A DNA stretch of 64,000 nt from assembly GCF_001280125.1 (NCBI RefSeq), contig NZ_LGEG01000216.1:1-64000 (forward strand). The letters are read 5' to 3'. A model generated the notes under the pieces. That model did no database searches, had not been told where the DNA came from, and worked only from the letters and a program-made list of their open reading frames with translations. Position numbers and translations under genes: made by a program. The stretch comes from Streptomyces sp. NRRL F-6492 (GTDB lineage: Bacteria > Actinomycetota > Actinomycetes > Streptomycetales > Streptomycetaceae). Positions 53,065 through 62,933 of the stretch are shown here, piece by piece. The stretch's first letter is position 1; each line of letters starts with the position of its first letter.

Positions 53065-54531
53065 ATGGACCACTCACAAGCACCCGTGCTCGACGCCCTG
53101 GCCGCCTACCACGCGGAGAACCAGACCCCCTTCACCCCGCCCGGACACAAGCAGGGCCGCGGCGCGGACGCCCGTGTGCGCGCGGTCCTCGGGGACGCCG
53201 TCTTCCGGTCCGACGTGCTGGCCACCAGCGGCCTCGACGACCGCAGGTCGTCCAAGGGCGTCCTGGCCAGGGCGCAGGAGCTGATGGCCGACGCCGTCGG
53301 CGCGGAGCACACCTTCCTCTCCACCTGCGGCAGCTCGCTCTCCGTCAAGGCCGCCATGCTGTCCGTCGCCGGCCCCCACGAGAAGCTCCTCGTGGGGCGG
53401 GACGCCCACAAGTCCGTGGTCTCCGGCCTCGTGCTCGCCGGGATCGTGCCGGTCTGGGTGGACCCCCAGTGGGACCCCGGGCTCCACCTCGCGCACCCGC
53501 CGTCCGCCGACGCCTTCCGCGCCGCCTTCGCCGAGCACCCGGACGCCCGGGGCGCCCTGGTCACGACGCCGACGCCGTACGGCACCTGCTCCGACCTGGC
53601 CGCCATCGCCGACGTCTGCCACGAGCACGGCGTGCCGCTCGTCGTCGACGAGGCGTGGGGCGCCCACCTGCCGTTCCACCCGGACCTGCCGACCTGGGCC
53701 ATGGACGCCGGCGCGGACGTGTGCGTGACCTCCGTGCACAAGATGGGCTCCGGCCTCGAACAGGGCTCGGTCTTCCACCTCCAGGGCGATCTGATCGACC
53801 CCGGGGTCCTCAAGAACCGCGAGGACCTCCTGGGCACCACCAGCCCCTCCGTCCTCGTGTACGCGGCCCTCGACGGCTGGCGCCGCCAGATGGCCCAGCA
53901 CGGCCGCGCCCTCTACGACGACGCGCTCTCCCTCGCCAGGACGGTACGGACGCGGATCGACGGCATCGCCGGCCTGCGCGTCCACGGACACGAGGACTTC
54001 TGCGGGCCCGGCCGCGCGGCCGACCTCGACCCCCTCCAGGTCATCGTCGACATCACCGGCCTCGACACCACCGGCTACCGCGTCGCCGACTGGATCCGCG
54101 AGCGCCACCACGTCAACCTGCACCTGTCCGACCACCGCCGCACCAGCGCCCAGTTCACCCACGCGGACGACATCCACAGCGCCCAGCTCCTACTGGACGC
54201 CCTGCGCGACGCCGCCGCGCACGCCGACGAGCTGCGCCCCGCGCCCCGGGTGGAGGTCCCCGACCCGGCCGACCTGCGCCTGGAGCAGGCGATGCTCCCG
54301 CGCGACGCCTTCTTCGGGCGGGCCGAACAGGTGCCCCTGGAGAAGGCCGTCGGCCGGGTGGCCGCCGAGATGCTCACGCCCTACCCGCCCGGCATCCCCG
54401 CCGCCCTGCCCGGCGAGCGCCTCGGCGCCGGGGTCCTGCGGTACCTGCGCAGCGGCGTCGAGGCCGGGATGGTCGTGCCGGACGCGGCCGACCCGGAGGT
54501 CAGGACCGTACGCGTGACCGTCGAGGACTGA
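53065..54531 (+). CDS. Orn/Lys/Arg decarboxylase family PLP enzyme
   Basis: 488 residues, fold type I. N-terminal TPPGHKQGRGADARVRAVLG, PLP Lys in VCVTSVHKMGSGLEQGSVFH, and Asp in VVDEAWGAHLPFHP. Matches the bacterial arginine/lysine/ornithine decarboxylase major domain and the short C-terminal domain. Makes a polyamine precursor; which amino acid is unclear. Divergent from the amidotransferase across 270 bp; weak SD. The gap holds the leader ORF and a T-run (GGTTTTTG) but no clear promoter. Confidence 0.9.
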   Translation: MDHSQAPVLDALAAYHAENQTPFTPPGHKQGRGADARVRAVLGDAVFRSDVLATSGLDDRRSSKGVLARAQELMADAVGAEHTFLSTCGSSLSVKAAMLSVAGPHEKLLVGRDAHKSVVSGLVLAGIVPVWVDPQWDPGLHLAHPPSADAFRAAFAEHPDARGALVTTPTPYGTCSDLAAIADVCHEHGVPLVVDEAWGAHLPFHPDLPTWAMDAGADVCVTSVHKMGSGLEQGSVFHLQGDLIDPGVLKNREDLLGTTSPSVLVYAALDGWRRQMAQHGRALYDDALSLARTVRTRIDGIAGLRVHGHEDFCGPGRAADLDPLQVIVDITGLDTTGYRVADWIRERHHVNLHLSDHRRTSAQFTHADDIHSAQLLLDALRDAAAHADELRPAPRVEVPDPADLRLEQAMLPRDAFFGRAEQVPLEKAVGRVAAEMLTPYPPGIPAALPGERLGAGVLRYLRSGVEAGMVVPDAADPEVRTVRVTVED

Positions 54532-54564
54532 CGGCCGGCCCCCGCCCCGGGGTCCCGCGAAAGG

Positions 54565-55791
54565 TCACAGCCCCGCGGCGGCCTTCTCCCGGAAGCGGTC
54601 CCAGGCCCGCTCCGGCACGTCCGCCCGCAGCAGGACGTCCACCGCCGTGCAGGCGAGCGCCTCGGCCGCCGCGAGCACCACCCGCCGCGCCCGGGGCCCG
54701 GCGGCCGCCTCCGCGAACTCCGGCGTGTGGTCCGAGCCGTCCGCGCCCGTGATCGCGACGAACGGATGGATCGCGGGCACGCGCGTACTGACGTTCCCGA
54801 TGTCCGACGACCCCAGGTACACGCCCGCCACGGGCTCCGACAGCCGCACGCCCGCCCGTTCCAGGTGCCCGGCGAAGAGACCGGACAGCACGTCGTTGTC
54901 GCGGAAGTGCTCGTACCGGCCGCCCACGTCCGTCACCTCCACCGTCGTGCCGGTGGCCAGCGCCACGCCCCGGGCACACGTCCGCAACTCCTCCACCAGC
55001 TCCTCCAGGGCGGTCGTGGTCCCGCCGCGCAGCCCGAAGAGGCCCTCCGCGTACTCGGGGACGATGTTCGTGGCCCGGCCCCCGTCCGTCACGATCCCCT
55101 GGACGTGCGACCCGGACGGCAGCCGCTTGTGCAGCACGCCCAGCGCGTTGAACAGCTGGATCAGGGCCCCCAGCGCGTCGATCCCCTCCGTGGGGCTGCC
55201 CGTCGGATGCGCGGCCCGCCCGTGGAACCCCACCCGGAGCTGCGCGCTGGCGGTCAGCGGGGCCCACGCCCAGTCGTACACGCCGGGATGGAACATCAGC
55301 GCCGCGTCCACCCCCTCGAACACACCCGCCTCCACCTCCGTGACCTTCCCGCCGCCGCGCTCCTCCGCCGGAGCCCCGACGGCGAGCAGCGTCCCCCCGG
55401 CCCCGCCGAGCGCCGCCCGCGCGGCGAGCGCCGCGCCGAGGCCGGCCGCCGCGATCAGGTTGTGCCCGCAGGCGTGCCAGAGCAGCGGCAGCGCGTCGTA
55501 CTCCATCAGCAGCGCGACCCGGGGACCCCCGTCCGCCGCGCCCGACCGTCCGACGAAGGCGGTCGGCAGCCCCGCCACGCCGCGCTCCACCCGGAAACCC
55601 TCCCGTTCGAGCTCGCCCGCGAGGAGCCGGGACGCCCCGTGCTCCTCGTAGGCCGTCTCCGGTTCGCGGTGCAACGCGAGGCTCACGTCCCACAGGCGGT
55701 CCGCCCGGGCGGCCACCTCCTCCCTGACGCGGGCGTACACGGATTCCGGGGTGCGGGGTTCCCGGTTACGGGATTCCGGGCTGCGGGACAC
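54565..55791 (-). CDS. M20 family metallopeptidase/amidohydrolase
   Basis: 408 residues. Metal motif HACGHNLIAAAGLGAALAAR, Glu in GAPAEERGGGKV, dimerisation domain FHGRAAHPTGSP, and a C-terminal His near FVAITGADGSDHTPE. Most like AbgB/indole-acetyl-amino acid hydrolases. GTG 55791 with GGAGGAGG seven bases upstream. The N-terminus (SRSPESRNREPRTPESV) derives from GC-rich repeats around 55735-55790. Convergent with the decarboxylase. Confidence 0.9.
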   Translation of the reverse strand: MSRSPESRNREPRTPESVYARVREEVAARADRLWDVSLALHREPETAYEEHGASRLLAGELEREGFRVERGVAGLPTAFVGRSGAADGGPRVALLMEYDALPLLWHACGHNLIAAAGLGAALAARAALGGAGGTLLAVGAPAEERGGGKVTEVEAGVFEGVDAALMFHPGVYDWAWAPLTASAQLRVGFHGRAAHPTGSPTEGIDALGALIQLFNALGVLHKRLPSGSHVQGIVTDGGRATNIVPEYAEGLFGLRGGTTTALEELVEELRTCARGVALATGTTVEVTDVGGRYEHFRDNDVLSGLFAGHLERAGVRLSEPVAGVYLGSSDIGNVSTRVPAIHPFVAITGADGSDHTPEFAEAAAGPRARRVVLAAAEALACTAVDVLLRADVPERAWDRFREKAAAGL

Positions 55792-55981
55792 GGGGGCCTC
55801 CTCCGGTGCGAACGGTCGCCGACACCCCCGCGTCTTCCACGTCCGGAGCGCGCGATGCCCGCGACGGCCGCTCCTTCTCCCGACACCGCTCTTCTCCCGG
55901 CACCACAGGGCGCGCGCACGTACATCCCCGAGCGGCGGGTAGGCGCGGCGGACACCAGCGGTGACGGAGGACGGGAGAGGC

Positions 55982-57157
55982 GTGTCCGAGAAGAAGAACC
56001 GGGCGGGAGACTGGTGCCGGAGCAGGTGGCACACCGCCCGCACCTCCCTCGCGGACGCGGTACGGGGGCCCGGCGAGGCGCGCGACGGCATCCTGCTCCA
56101 GGCCAAGGGAACGGCCGCCGCGACCGTCGCCTGGTGCCTCTCCTCCTGGCTGCTGCCCGCGAACGTCACGGCGTTCGCCCCGTTCACGGCGCTCCTCGCC
56201 CTCCAGTCCACGGTCTACCGCTCGATGTGGGACTCCGCCCAGTACCTGGCGGCCATGGCGATCGGCACGGCGGTGGCGGCGGGGTTCGGCAGTACCGTCG
56301 GCGTCCACGCCTGGACCCTCTGCGTCCTGGTCTTCGTCGCCCTCGCGGTGGTCCGCCTCGACCTGCTCGGCGGACAGGGCGCCCAGGTCCCGGTGGTGGC
56401 CCTCTTCGCGTTCGCGGGCGGCGGCGGGCGGATCGACTACATCGGCCCCCTGGTCGCGTCCGCCGCCATCGGGGTGTGCTGCGGCCTCGCCGCCCACTTC
56501 GCCTTCGCCCCCTCGCCGCACCCGGCCAGGGCACGGCGCCGGGTCGAGGAGCTGACCGCCGACGCGCAGACCCTCCTGCGCGACCTGGCCCGGACCGCCG
56601 AGGGGAAGACCGAGGGCGAGGACGTACGGGAGGAGGACTGGCCGCGCCGCTGCGAGGAACTGGCCGCCCGGGCGGCGCGGGCGCGCGCGGCGCTCGGAAG
56701 GGAACAGGAGAACGCCAGGCTCAACCCCCGCCGCTCCTGGGACGGCGAGCAGGGGCCGCTCCGGCGCTGCCACGAGACCGTCGACATGATCGAGCGCATC
56801 GGCACGCACGTCCGCTCCATCGCCCGCGCCCTGACGTACGAGCCCCGGTGCCCCTCCGAGCCGCGGCGTCCCTTCGAGGCGTCCGTCTCGGCGGAGTTCG
56901 CCGCCTCCTACGCCGAACTGCTGCACGCCACCGCCGAAGGACTCGAACACCTCGCCCCGCCCGGAGGGCCGGAGGACCCCGCCGGGCTCCGCCGCCGCGT
57001 GGAGGGCGCCGAGCGCCGCTACGCGGAGGTGGTGGCCGCGACCCGGTCCGACCGTCCGGGCCGGGAGGCGGAGTGGCCCGTGCACGGCACGGTCCTCGTG
57101 GAGGCGGCGCGGATCCTGGAGGAGATCAAGCACACGGCGGACCTCGAACCCCTGTGA
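55982..57157 (+). CDS. FUSC/aromatic acid exporter-like membrane protein
   Basis: 391 residues. About five or six membrane segments in residues 45-170 (AATVAWCLSSWLLPANVTAF, ALLALQSTVYRSMWDSAQ), then a long helical cytoplasmic domain with charged coiled-coil segments. Half-size relative of YccS/ArAE exporters. GTG 55982 (GGGAG upstream) is preferred to GTG 55961. Substrate unknown. Confidence 0.84.
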   Translation: MSEKKNRAGDWCRSRWHTARTSLADAVRGPGEARDGILLQAKGTAAATVAWCLSSWLLPANVTAFAPFTALLALQSTVYRSMWDSAQYLAAMAIGTAVAAGFGSTVGVHAWTLCVLVFVALAVVRLDLLGGQGAQVPVVALFAFAGGGGRIDYIGPLVASAAIGVCCGLAAHFAFAPSPHPARARRRVEELTADAQTLLRDLARTAEGKTEGEDVREEDWPRRCEELAARAARARAALGREQENARLNPRRSWDGEQGPLRRCHETVDMIERIGTHVRSIARALTYEPRCPSEPRRPFEASVSAEFAASYAELLHATAEGLEHLAPPGGPEDPAGLRRRVEGAERRYAEVVAATRSDRPGREAEWPVHGTVLVEAARILEEIKHTADLEPL

Positions 57158-57224
57158 CAGGCCTGTGACCGGAAGGGCGGCTTCCGTCACGGCCGGAGCG
57201 GCCCGGCACTGATCCGCTCTCCCC

Positions 57225-57760
57225 GTGCGCCGCACCCTCCTCCCCGCTCTGGCCCTCCCCGCCGCCTGCCTCCTGCCGCTCACGGCCTGCGGAACCGAAC
57301 AGCGGGGGGCCGCCGGGCCGGCGACCCCCTCCGTCGCCCTGACCTACACCGTCACGCTCCGGTTCCGGTCCTCGGAGACGGGGCACGGACCGACGAAGTG
57401 GAGGAGACGGTCGAGGACGTCGCCCCGGGCCGGACCGTGCGCCGCACCGTCACCGCCGCCATGGGGCTGCGCGTCGTCGGCCTCCACCTGGAGAACTGCG
57501 GCACCCGGCCGTACCGGCTCGAGGGCCGTCCCCGCGTCGAACTCCTCTACGAGGCCCACGACCGGGTCGACGGCATGGCCGTCCTGAAGGGCGGCGACGC
57601 GATCGCGGGCGGCACCGGAGCCGATGGCCCCGTGAACGCCCCCTACGCGCGCGTGTGGGCGAAGCCCGGCGCCGCCCCGGTGACGGTGATCCCCGAGTTC
57701 GACCTGGGCACGACGGGGAAGCTCGGCGTCGGCCCCTGGAAGAGGGAGCAGAAGCGGTAG
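57225..57760 (+). pseudogene. DUF4232-like lipoprotein gene split by a frameshift
   Basis: Frame 1 from GTG 57225 gives a lipoprotein signal (LLPLTACGTEQ, Cys22) and the start of the mature domain (SVALTYTVTLRFRSSETG). Near the GGGG run at about 57379 homology moves to another frame: DEVEETVEDVAPGRTVRRTV, then VGLHLENCGTRPYRLEGRP and on to 57760. Together they make a normal ~178-residue protein. Either a real frameshift or a one-base sequence error. The second half has a GTG (57398) but no signal peptide. Confidence 0.65.
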
Positions 57761-57885
57761 GACCCGCGCGGGCGTTAGGGGAACGACAGCGGGACGTGAG
57801 CGGCGGACGGCAGGGTGGTCCGGGTCAGCAGGCCGGGGCGGTGCGACCGACCGTCCCGGCGTGGCTGCCGATGCGTACCGGAGGG

Positions 57886-57917
57886 CCGGTGCCGCCCGTC
57901 ACGACGGGCGGCACCGG
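57886..57917. terminator. Terminator hairpin after the lipoprotein gene
   Basis: CCGGTGCCGCCCGT (57886-57899) and ACGGGCGGCACCGG (57904-57917) form a perfect 14-bp stem, 126 bp after the lipoprotein frame ends. Confidence 0.75.
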
Positions 57918-58003
57918 CGGAAGCGGACACCGGAGCGTGAGCGGAAGCGGTTCCCGACACGCGGCCCCCGGACGCGCGGGGACGGGGATCCGACCGGGCC
58001 GGA

Positions 58004-58034
58004 CCCGGGGCGAGCCGTGGGGGCTCGCCCCGGG
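58004..58034. terminator. Terminator hairpin for the GPP34 gene
   Basis: CCCGGGGCGAGCC (58004-58016) pairs with GGCTCGCCCCGGG (58022-58034); flanking bases extend the stem imperfectly. 30 bp after the minus-strand stop. With the hairpin at 57886 it insulates the convergent genes; the rest of 57761-58064 shows no gene. Confidence 0.8.
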
Positions 58035-58064
58035 CCCCGTCCGGTCGGGACCGCGGGGAAGGCC

Positions 58065-58730
58065 TCAGGCCGTGATCGTGACCACCGTGGTCGCCAGGAT
58101 CGCGGTCATCGCCGCCTGCATGTCGCGGATCGCGCGGCGCACGTCCTCCGACGCCCACTGCCCGGCCGCGATCTCCTCCAGGCGCGGCGCGATCTCCTTG
58201 GGCGGCGCGTCGGGGAAGGCGACGCGGTGCAGCTTCGCGCCGTGCACGAGGGCGAGGAGGCCCGCCGTGCGCGGGTCGGGCACGGCGCCGCCGAGGACCA
58301 CGGCCGCCAGCCTGTCCCGCAGCTCCCGCTCCACGGAGCCGTCCGCCTCCGGATAGCGGGTGACGGGGAAGAGCCCCAGGACCCTGCGCCGTTCGGCGCG
58401 GACGAGCCCCCGCCCGCGCAGGCTGTCGACCGTCGCCCCCACGGCCTTGGAGCAGTCCTTCGTCAGCCACTCGGTGACCTTCGGGGCCCGGCTCCTCCGC
58501 CCCGCCCACTCGGCGATCCGCCGCAGCCGCTCGTCGAGCAGCGGGACGTCCGCGGGCGTCGTGTCCGCCACCCGGAGGCGTCCCCCCTCGACCGCGACGC
58601 GCCCGGCCAGAACGAGGTCGAGCAGGATGCCGCCGGCGACGGCCCACGAGGCGGACTGCTTCTCCTTCGCGGCCCCGGACTCGTCGTCCAGCGACAGCAG
58701 CATGATCTCCTCCGCGAGCGTGACCGTCAC
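58065..58730 (-). CDS. GPP34 (GOLPH3-like) phosphoprotein family protein
   Basis: 221 residues: LAEEIMLLSLDDESGAAK, AVAGGILLDLVLAGRVAV, DDERLRRI-like LLDERLRRIAEW and LALVHGAKLHRVAFPD. Bacterial GPP34 proteins are membrane-peripheral and abundant in Streptomyces; in eukaryotes the fold binds PI4P. Start GTG 58730 after AGGAGG. Confidence 0.9.
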   Translation of the reverse strand: MTVTLAEEIMLLSLDDESGAAKEKQSASWAVAGGILLDLVLAGRVAVEGGRLRVADTTPADVPLLDERLRRIAEWAGRRSRAPKVTEWLTKDCSKAVGATVDSLRGRGLVRAERRRVLGLFPVTRYPEADGSVERELRDRLAAVVLGGAVPDPRTAGLLALVHGAKLHRVAFPDAPPKEIAPRLEEIAAGQWASEDVRRAIRDMQAAMTAILATTVVTITA

Positions 58731-58883
58731 CCGGTACCTCCTGCTTCCGTGCCCTCGCGGCGACCGGTCTTCCGGTCGGCCGCCCTCTCGCCCCTCAGGA
58801 CGATCACCTGTTCCCTCCGGTTCCCCTGGCGCACCCCCGTCGTTGGTCTGGACCTCCCGGGCGCGGGACGCCAAGCTCTCCGT

Positions 58884-59831
58884 ATGGACTTGGAGCTGAG
58901 GCACCTCAAGACGATCCGGGCCATCGCGGACGCGGGGAGTCTCACCCGCGCCGCCACCGCGCTCGGCCTCGCGCAGCCCGCCCTCAGCGCCCAGCTCAAG
59001 CGGATCGAACGCGCCCTGGGCGGGGAGCTGTTCGAGCGGGGCCGCGAGGGCGTGCGGACCACGGCGCTCGGCGACCTCGTCCTGGAACGCGCCCGCGTGG
59101 TGCTGCCCGCCGTCTGCGAACTCCAGGAGGAGGCGGTGCGGTTCGCCCGGGACGGGGCGGAGGGCTACCGGCTCGGCGGCACGCACGGCCCGCTGCTCGG
59201 CGGCCTCGTCGACCGGATCGCCCGCACCGACCCCGGAGCGCCCGTCACCACGTACACCTCCTGGTCGGAGCGCGAGATCGCGGGCGGAGTGGTCGCGGGC
59301 CGGCTCGACTTCGCGCTCGTCGGGGTCTGCGGCGAGAGCGGCCCGCCCGAGGCCGGCAGGCTCGCCTGGACGGAGGTCGCCCGCGACCCGGTGTACGTGA
59401 TGCTGGCCGCCGACCACCCGCTGGCGCCCTGCACCGAGATCGACCTGGCCGAACTGGCGGCGGAGGCCTGGACCGACGTGCCGGGCGACGGCTGTTTCGG
59501 CGACTGCTTCGCCGCCGCGTGCGTACGCGCGGGCTTCACCCCGGCCTGCGTGTACGAGACGGACACCGCCTCCTGTGTGCACCTGGTCCAGGTCGGCCGG
59601 GCCGTCGGCCTGTGCCGGGCCACCTTCCCGGTCACCCCCGGCCTCGTGACCCGACCCCTCGCCGGCGCCCCGCTGGTGTGGCGCCACCTGCTCGGCTGGC
59701 ACCCCGAGGGCCGCGCCGCGGGCCGGGCCGCCGCCGTCCTGAACCACACCAGGGCCGCCCACGAGGAGGCGCTGGCCCGCAGCGCCGGCCGCACGACGGC
59801 CCCGGCGCCCCGCGAGGGCACCCCGCACTGA
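58884..59831 (+). CDS. LysR family transcriptional regulator
   Basis: 315 residues. N-terminal winged HTH DAGSLTRAATALGLAQPALS then AQLKRIERALGGELFERGRE; effector domain from about 90. The effector part has several cysteines (GDGCFGDCFAAACVRAGF), unusual and possibly redox-sensing. Divergent from GPP34, 153 bp; no T-N11-A box stands out. Confidence 0.9.
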   Translation: MDLELRHLKTIRAIADAGSLTRAATALGLAQPALSAQLKRIERALGGELFERGREGVRTTALGDLVLERARVVLPAVCELQEEAVRFARDGAEGYRLGGTHGPLLGGLVDRIARTDPGAPVTTYTSWSEREIAGGVVAGRLDFALVGVCGESGPPEAGRLAWTEVARDPVYVMLAADHPLAPCTEIDLAELAAEAWTDVPGDGCFGDCFAAACVRAGFTPACVYETDTASCVHLVQVGRAVGLCRATFPVTPGLVTRPLAGAPLVWRHLLGWHPEGRAAGRAAAVLNHTRAAHEEALARSAGRTTAPAPREGTPH

Positions 59832-60006
59832 CGCGGGCCCGAGCTTCCCCGTACGCACAACCCCGTGTCCGTACGCACCCCGTACCCGAAGCCCCTCCGG
59901 CCACCGGTCATAACGCCGTGACAGGGGCCGACTGGCAACTGCCGTCTCCCCGGCGGGATCCCTACGGTTTCAGCAGATCCCCCACCGCCAACCGAGGAGA
60001 TTCCCC

Positions 60007-61374
60007 ATGCTCCGACGACACGCCCGCACGGCGTGTACCGTGCTGGCCGCCGCCGGCCTGGCACTGGCCGGCCTCCAGGCCGGTTCCGCCACCGCGGCGC
60101 CGCACGACAAGGACCGCGCCCCCACCGCCAGAACGGCCGCCGACGCCCTCGGCGCGGCCTCCGCGCAGCCCGGACTCCTCCGCGCCATGCAGCGCGACCT
60201 CGGCCTCACCCGCGCCCAGGCCGAGAACCGCCTCGCCAACGAGGCCGAGGCCGGGGCGAAGGCGGCCGGGCTCCGCCTGGACCTGGGCGGCGCCTTCGCC
60301 GGCGCCTGGGTGGACGGCGCCGAGTCCGGCACCCTGACCGTGGCCACCACCCGCGCCGCCGACGCGACCGCGATCCGGGCCGCGGGCGCGCGGGCCGAGG
60401 TCGTGGCGCACGGCCTGACCGCCCTGGAGCGGGCCAAGGAGGCCCTGGACCGGGCCGCCACCGCCGAGGCGCCCGTCCGGTACGTCGACGTCCGCGCCAA
60501 CGTCCTCGTCGTCGAGGAGGCACGGGCCGGGGCCGGCGCGCGGCTCGTCGCGGCCGCCGGCGTCCCCCGCGCCCTGGTGAAGGTGGTCCGCACCGCCGAG
60601 GCGCCCCGCCCGCTGTACGACCTCCGGGGCGGCGACGCGTACTACATGAACGGCAGCGGACGCTGCTCCGTCGGCTTCCCTGTCACCAAGGGCACCACCC
60701 AGGGCTTCGCCACCGCCGGCCACTGCGGCCGGGCCGGCACCTCCACCAGCGGCTTCAACCAGGTCGCCCAGGGCAGCTTCCAGGCCTCGGTCTTCCCCGG
60801 CAACGACATGGCCTGGGTCGCCACCAACGCCAACTGGACCGCCACTCCGTACGTGAAGGGCTCCGGCGGCGCCAACGTCCAGGTGACCGGCTCCGTCCTC
60901 CAGCCCGTCGGCTCCTCCGTGTGCCGCTCCGGCTCGACCACCGGCTGGCACTGCGGCACCGTGCAGCAGCACAACACCAGCGTCACCTACCCCGAGGGCA
61001 CCATCTCGGGCGTCACCCGCACGACGGTCTGCGCCGAGCCCGGCGACTCCGGCGGCTCGTACATCTCCGGCAGCCAGGCCCAGGGCGTGACCTCGGGCGG
61101 CTCCGGCAACTGCTCCGGCGGCGGCACGACCTTCTTCCAGCCGCTGAACCCGATCCTCCAGAACTACGGCCTGACCCTGAGGACCACCACCGGCCCGGGC
61201 CCGGGCCCCGGTCCGGGCGAGCCCGAGCCGGGCGGCACCTGGGCGGCCGGCAAGGTCTACAAGGCCGGTGACACCGTCACCCACGGCGGCGCCGCCTACC
61301 GCTGCCTCCAGGGCCACCAGGCCCAGACCGGCTGGGAGCCGTCCAACGTCCCGGCCCTGTGGCAGCGCGTGTGA
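60007..61374 (+). CDS. Secreted streptogrisin-like S1 protease with C-terminal carbohydrate-binding module
   Basis: 455 residues: signal peptide (SATAAP), alpha-lytic-type pro-region to about 204, mature chymotrypsin fold with His239 (FATAGHCG), Asp267 (GNDMAWV) and Ser348 (EPGDSGGSY). A PGPGPGPGEPEPGG linker leads to a CBM5/12 chitin/cellulose-binding module (WAAGKVYKAGDTVTHGGAAY). Same size and layout as streptogrisin C. The module probably anchors the protease to chitin. GAGGAGA precedes ATG. Confidence 0.93.
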   Translation: MLRRHARTACTVLAAAGLALAGLQAGSATAAPHDKDRAPTARTAADALGAASAQPGLLRAMQRDLGLTRAQAENRLANEAEAGAKAAGLRLDLGGAFAGAWVDGAESGTLTVATTRAADATAIRAAGARAEVVAHGLTALERAKEALDRAATAEAPVRYVDVRANVLVVEEARAGAGARLVAAAGVPRALVKVVRTAEAPRPLYDLRGGDAYYMNGSGRCSVGFPVTKGTTQGFATAGHCGRAGTSTSGFNQVAQGSFQASVFPGNDMAWVATNANWTATPYVKGSGGANVQVTGSVLQPVGSSVCRSGSTTGWHCGTVQQHNTSVTYPEGTISGVTRTTVCAEPGDSGGSYISGSQAQGVTSGGSGNCSGGGTTFFQPLNPILQNYGLTLRTTTGPGPGPGPGEPEPGGTWAAGKVYKAGDTVTHGGAAYRCLQGHQAQTGWEPSNVPALWQRV

Positions 61375-61416
61375 CGCGGGCTCCGTCCGCGCGGTGACCG
61401 GGGGTGCCGCGGCTCC

Positions 61417-61440
61417 GAGGGGGTGCCGCGGCACCCCCTC
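61417..61440. terminator. Bidirectional terminator, 24-bp palindrome
   Basis: GAGGGGGTGCCG-CGGCACCCCCTC (61417-61440), preceded by a partial copy GGGGTGCCGCGGCTCC. Between convergent protease and bglC. Confidence 0.82.
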
Positions 61441-61459
61441 CTCGCCGTGTCCGGGCCCG

Positions 61460-62863
61460 TCACCCCTCCGCGAGGCCGCCCCGGGCGATCACCTCCGCGT
61501 ACCAGCGGGCGCTGTCCTTCAGCGTCCGCCGCTGCGTCGCGAAGTCCACGTGGACGATGCCGAACCGCTTGCTGTAGCCGTACGCCCACTCGAAGTTGTC
61601 CAGGAGCGACCACAGGAAGTAGCCCCGTACGTCCGCCCCGTCCTCCAGGGCCCGGTGCACCGCCGCCAGGTGCGCGTGCAGATAGGCCACCCGCTCCGGG
61701 TCCTTCACGTTCCCCGACGGGTCGGCGTAGTCGTCGTACGCCGCCCCGTTCTCCGTGATCACCAGCGGTACGCCCGGCAGTTCGTCCCGCAGCCGGGTCA
61801 GCAGCTCGTGCAGTCCGTCCGCGTCCACCGGCCAGTCCATGGCCGTGCGCGGCCCCGGCGCCGGCACGAACCGCACGTGCCGCTCCGCGCCCGCCCACGG
61901 CGACGGCGACTCCGAGGAGCCCGCCGCGACGACGGACGGGGAGTAGTAGTTGATGCCGAGCGAGTCGATCGGCGCGGCCGCCGCCGCCAGGTCCCCGTCC
62001 TGGACGAACGACCAGTCCGTGACCGAGGACGTGTCGCGGACCAGGTCCTCCGGGAGCCGCCCGTGGAAGACCGGGTCCAGGAAGATCCGGTTGCCGACGG
62101 CGTCGATCCGGCGGGCCGCGTCCAGGTCCTCGGGAGACTGCGTGAGGGCCCGTACGGCGTGCAGGTTGAGGGTCAGGGAGACCTCGGCGGAGCCGGGCAG
62201 CGCGCCGCGCAGCGCCCGCGCCCCCAGGCCGTGCGCCAGGTTGAGGTGGTGGGCGGCGCGCAGCGCGGCCAGGTCGTCGGTGCGGCCCGGCGCGTGCACG
62301 CCGCTGCCGTAGCCGAGGAAGGCGGCGCACCACGGCTCGTTGAGCGTGGTCCAGGTCGCCACCCGGTCGCCGAGCGCCTCCGCCATGATCCCGGCGTACT
62401 CGGCGAAGCGGTGCGCGGTCTCCCGGTGCGGCCAGCCGCCCGCGTCCTCCAGCTCCTGCGGCAGGTCCCAGTGGTAGAGCGTCGCCACGGGCCGGATGCC
62501 CGCCTCCAGGAGGGAGTCGGCGAGCCGCCGGTAGAAGTCCAGGCCCTTGCGCACGGCCGGGCCGCGCCCGGTGGGCTGGACCCGGGGCCAGGCGATCGAG
62601 AAGCGGTAGTCGGTCACGCCGAGCCGCCGCATCAGGGCGACGTCCTCGTCGAGCCGGTGGTAGTGGTCGGCGGCGATGTCGCCGGTGTCGCCGTTGCGGA
62701 CCTTGCCCGGCGTACGGCTGAAGGTGTCCCAGATGGACGGCGTGCGGCCGTCCTCGGCCGCCGCCCCCTCGATCTGGTAGGCGGCCGTGGCGGTGCCCCA
62801 GCGGAAGCCCTCGGGGAAGCGGAGCGTGGTCGTCTGGTCGGTGCGGGCGTCGAGCGCGGTCAT
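61460..62863 (-). CDS. bglC: GH1 beta-glucosidase
   Basis: 467 residues, no signal peptide. Acid/base Glu176 (TTLNEPW) and nucleophile Glu371 ([10 protein letters not shown]); sugar-binding [12 protein letters not shown] and [18 protein letters not shown] (cut from LLDNFEWA). Hydrolyses imported cellobiose/cellodextrins to glucose. Position after cebG matches cebEFG-bglC of other streptomycetes. The SD (GGGAG) lies 11 bases before ATG. Confidence 0.92.
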   Translation of the reverse strand: MTALDARTDQTTTLRFPEGFRWGTATAAYQIEGAAAEDGRTPSIWDTFSRTPGKVRNGDTGDIAADHYHRLDEDVALMRRLGVTDYRFSIAWPRVQPTGRGPAVRKGLDFYRRLADSLLEAGIRPVATLYHWDLPQELEDAGGWPHRETAHRFAEYAGIMAEALGDRVATWTTLNEPWCAAFLGYGSGVHAPGRTDDLAALRAAHHLNLAHGLGARALRGALPGSAEVSLTLNLHAVRALTQSPEDLDAARRIDAVGNRIFLDPVFHGRLPEDLVRDTSSVTDWSFVQDGDLAAAAAPIDSLGINYYSPSVVAAGSSESPSPWAGAERHVRFVPAPGPRTAMDWPVDADGLHELLTRLRDELPGVPLVITENGAAYDDYADPSGNVKDPERVAYLHAHLAAVHRALEDGADVRGYFLWSLLDNFEWAYGYSKRFGIVHVDFATQRRTLKDSARWYAEVIARGGLAEG

Positions 62864-62933
62864 GGGGTGGGAACTCCCTGGGGTGAGACGTTCTGCGGGG
62901 AGGAGTGGGGAGGAGGGCGGGGGACGGGGACGG

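Noticed and set aside
61196..61240. PGPGPG-coding tract in the S1 protease taken as a DNA repeat element
   Set aside because: It is the ordinary Pro-Gly linker between protease and binding module.
62868..62879. Possible CebR box near the bglC start (TGGGAACTCCCT)
   Set aside because: Spacing is two bases short of TGGGAGCGCTCCCA, it is asymmetric, and it overlaps the likely bglC ribosome site.
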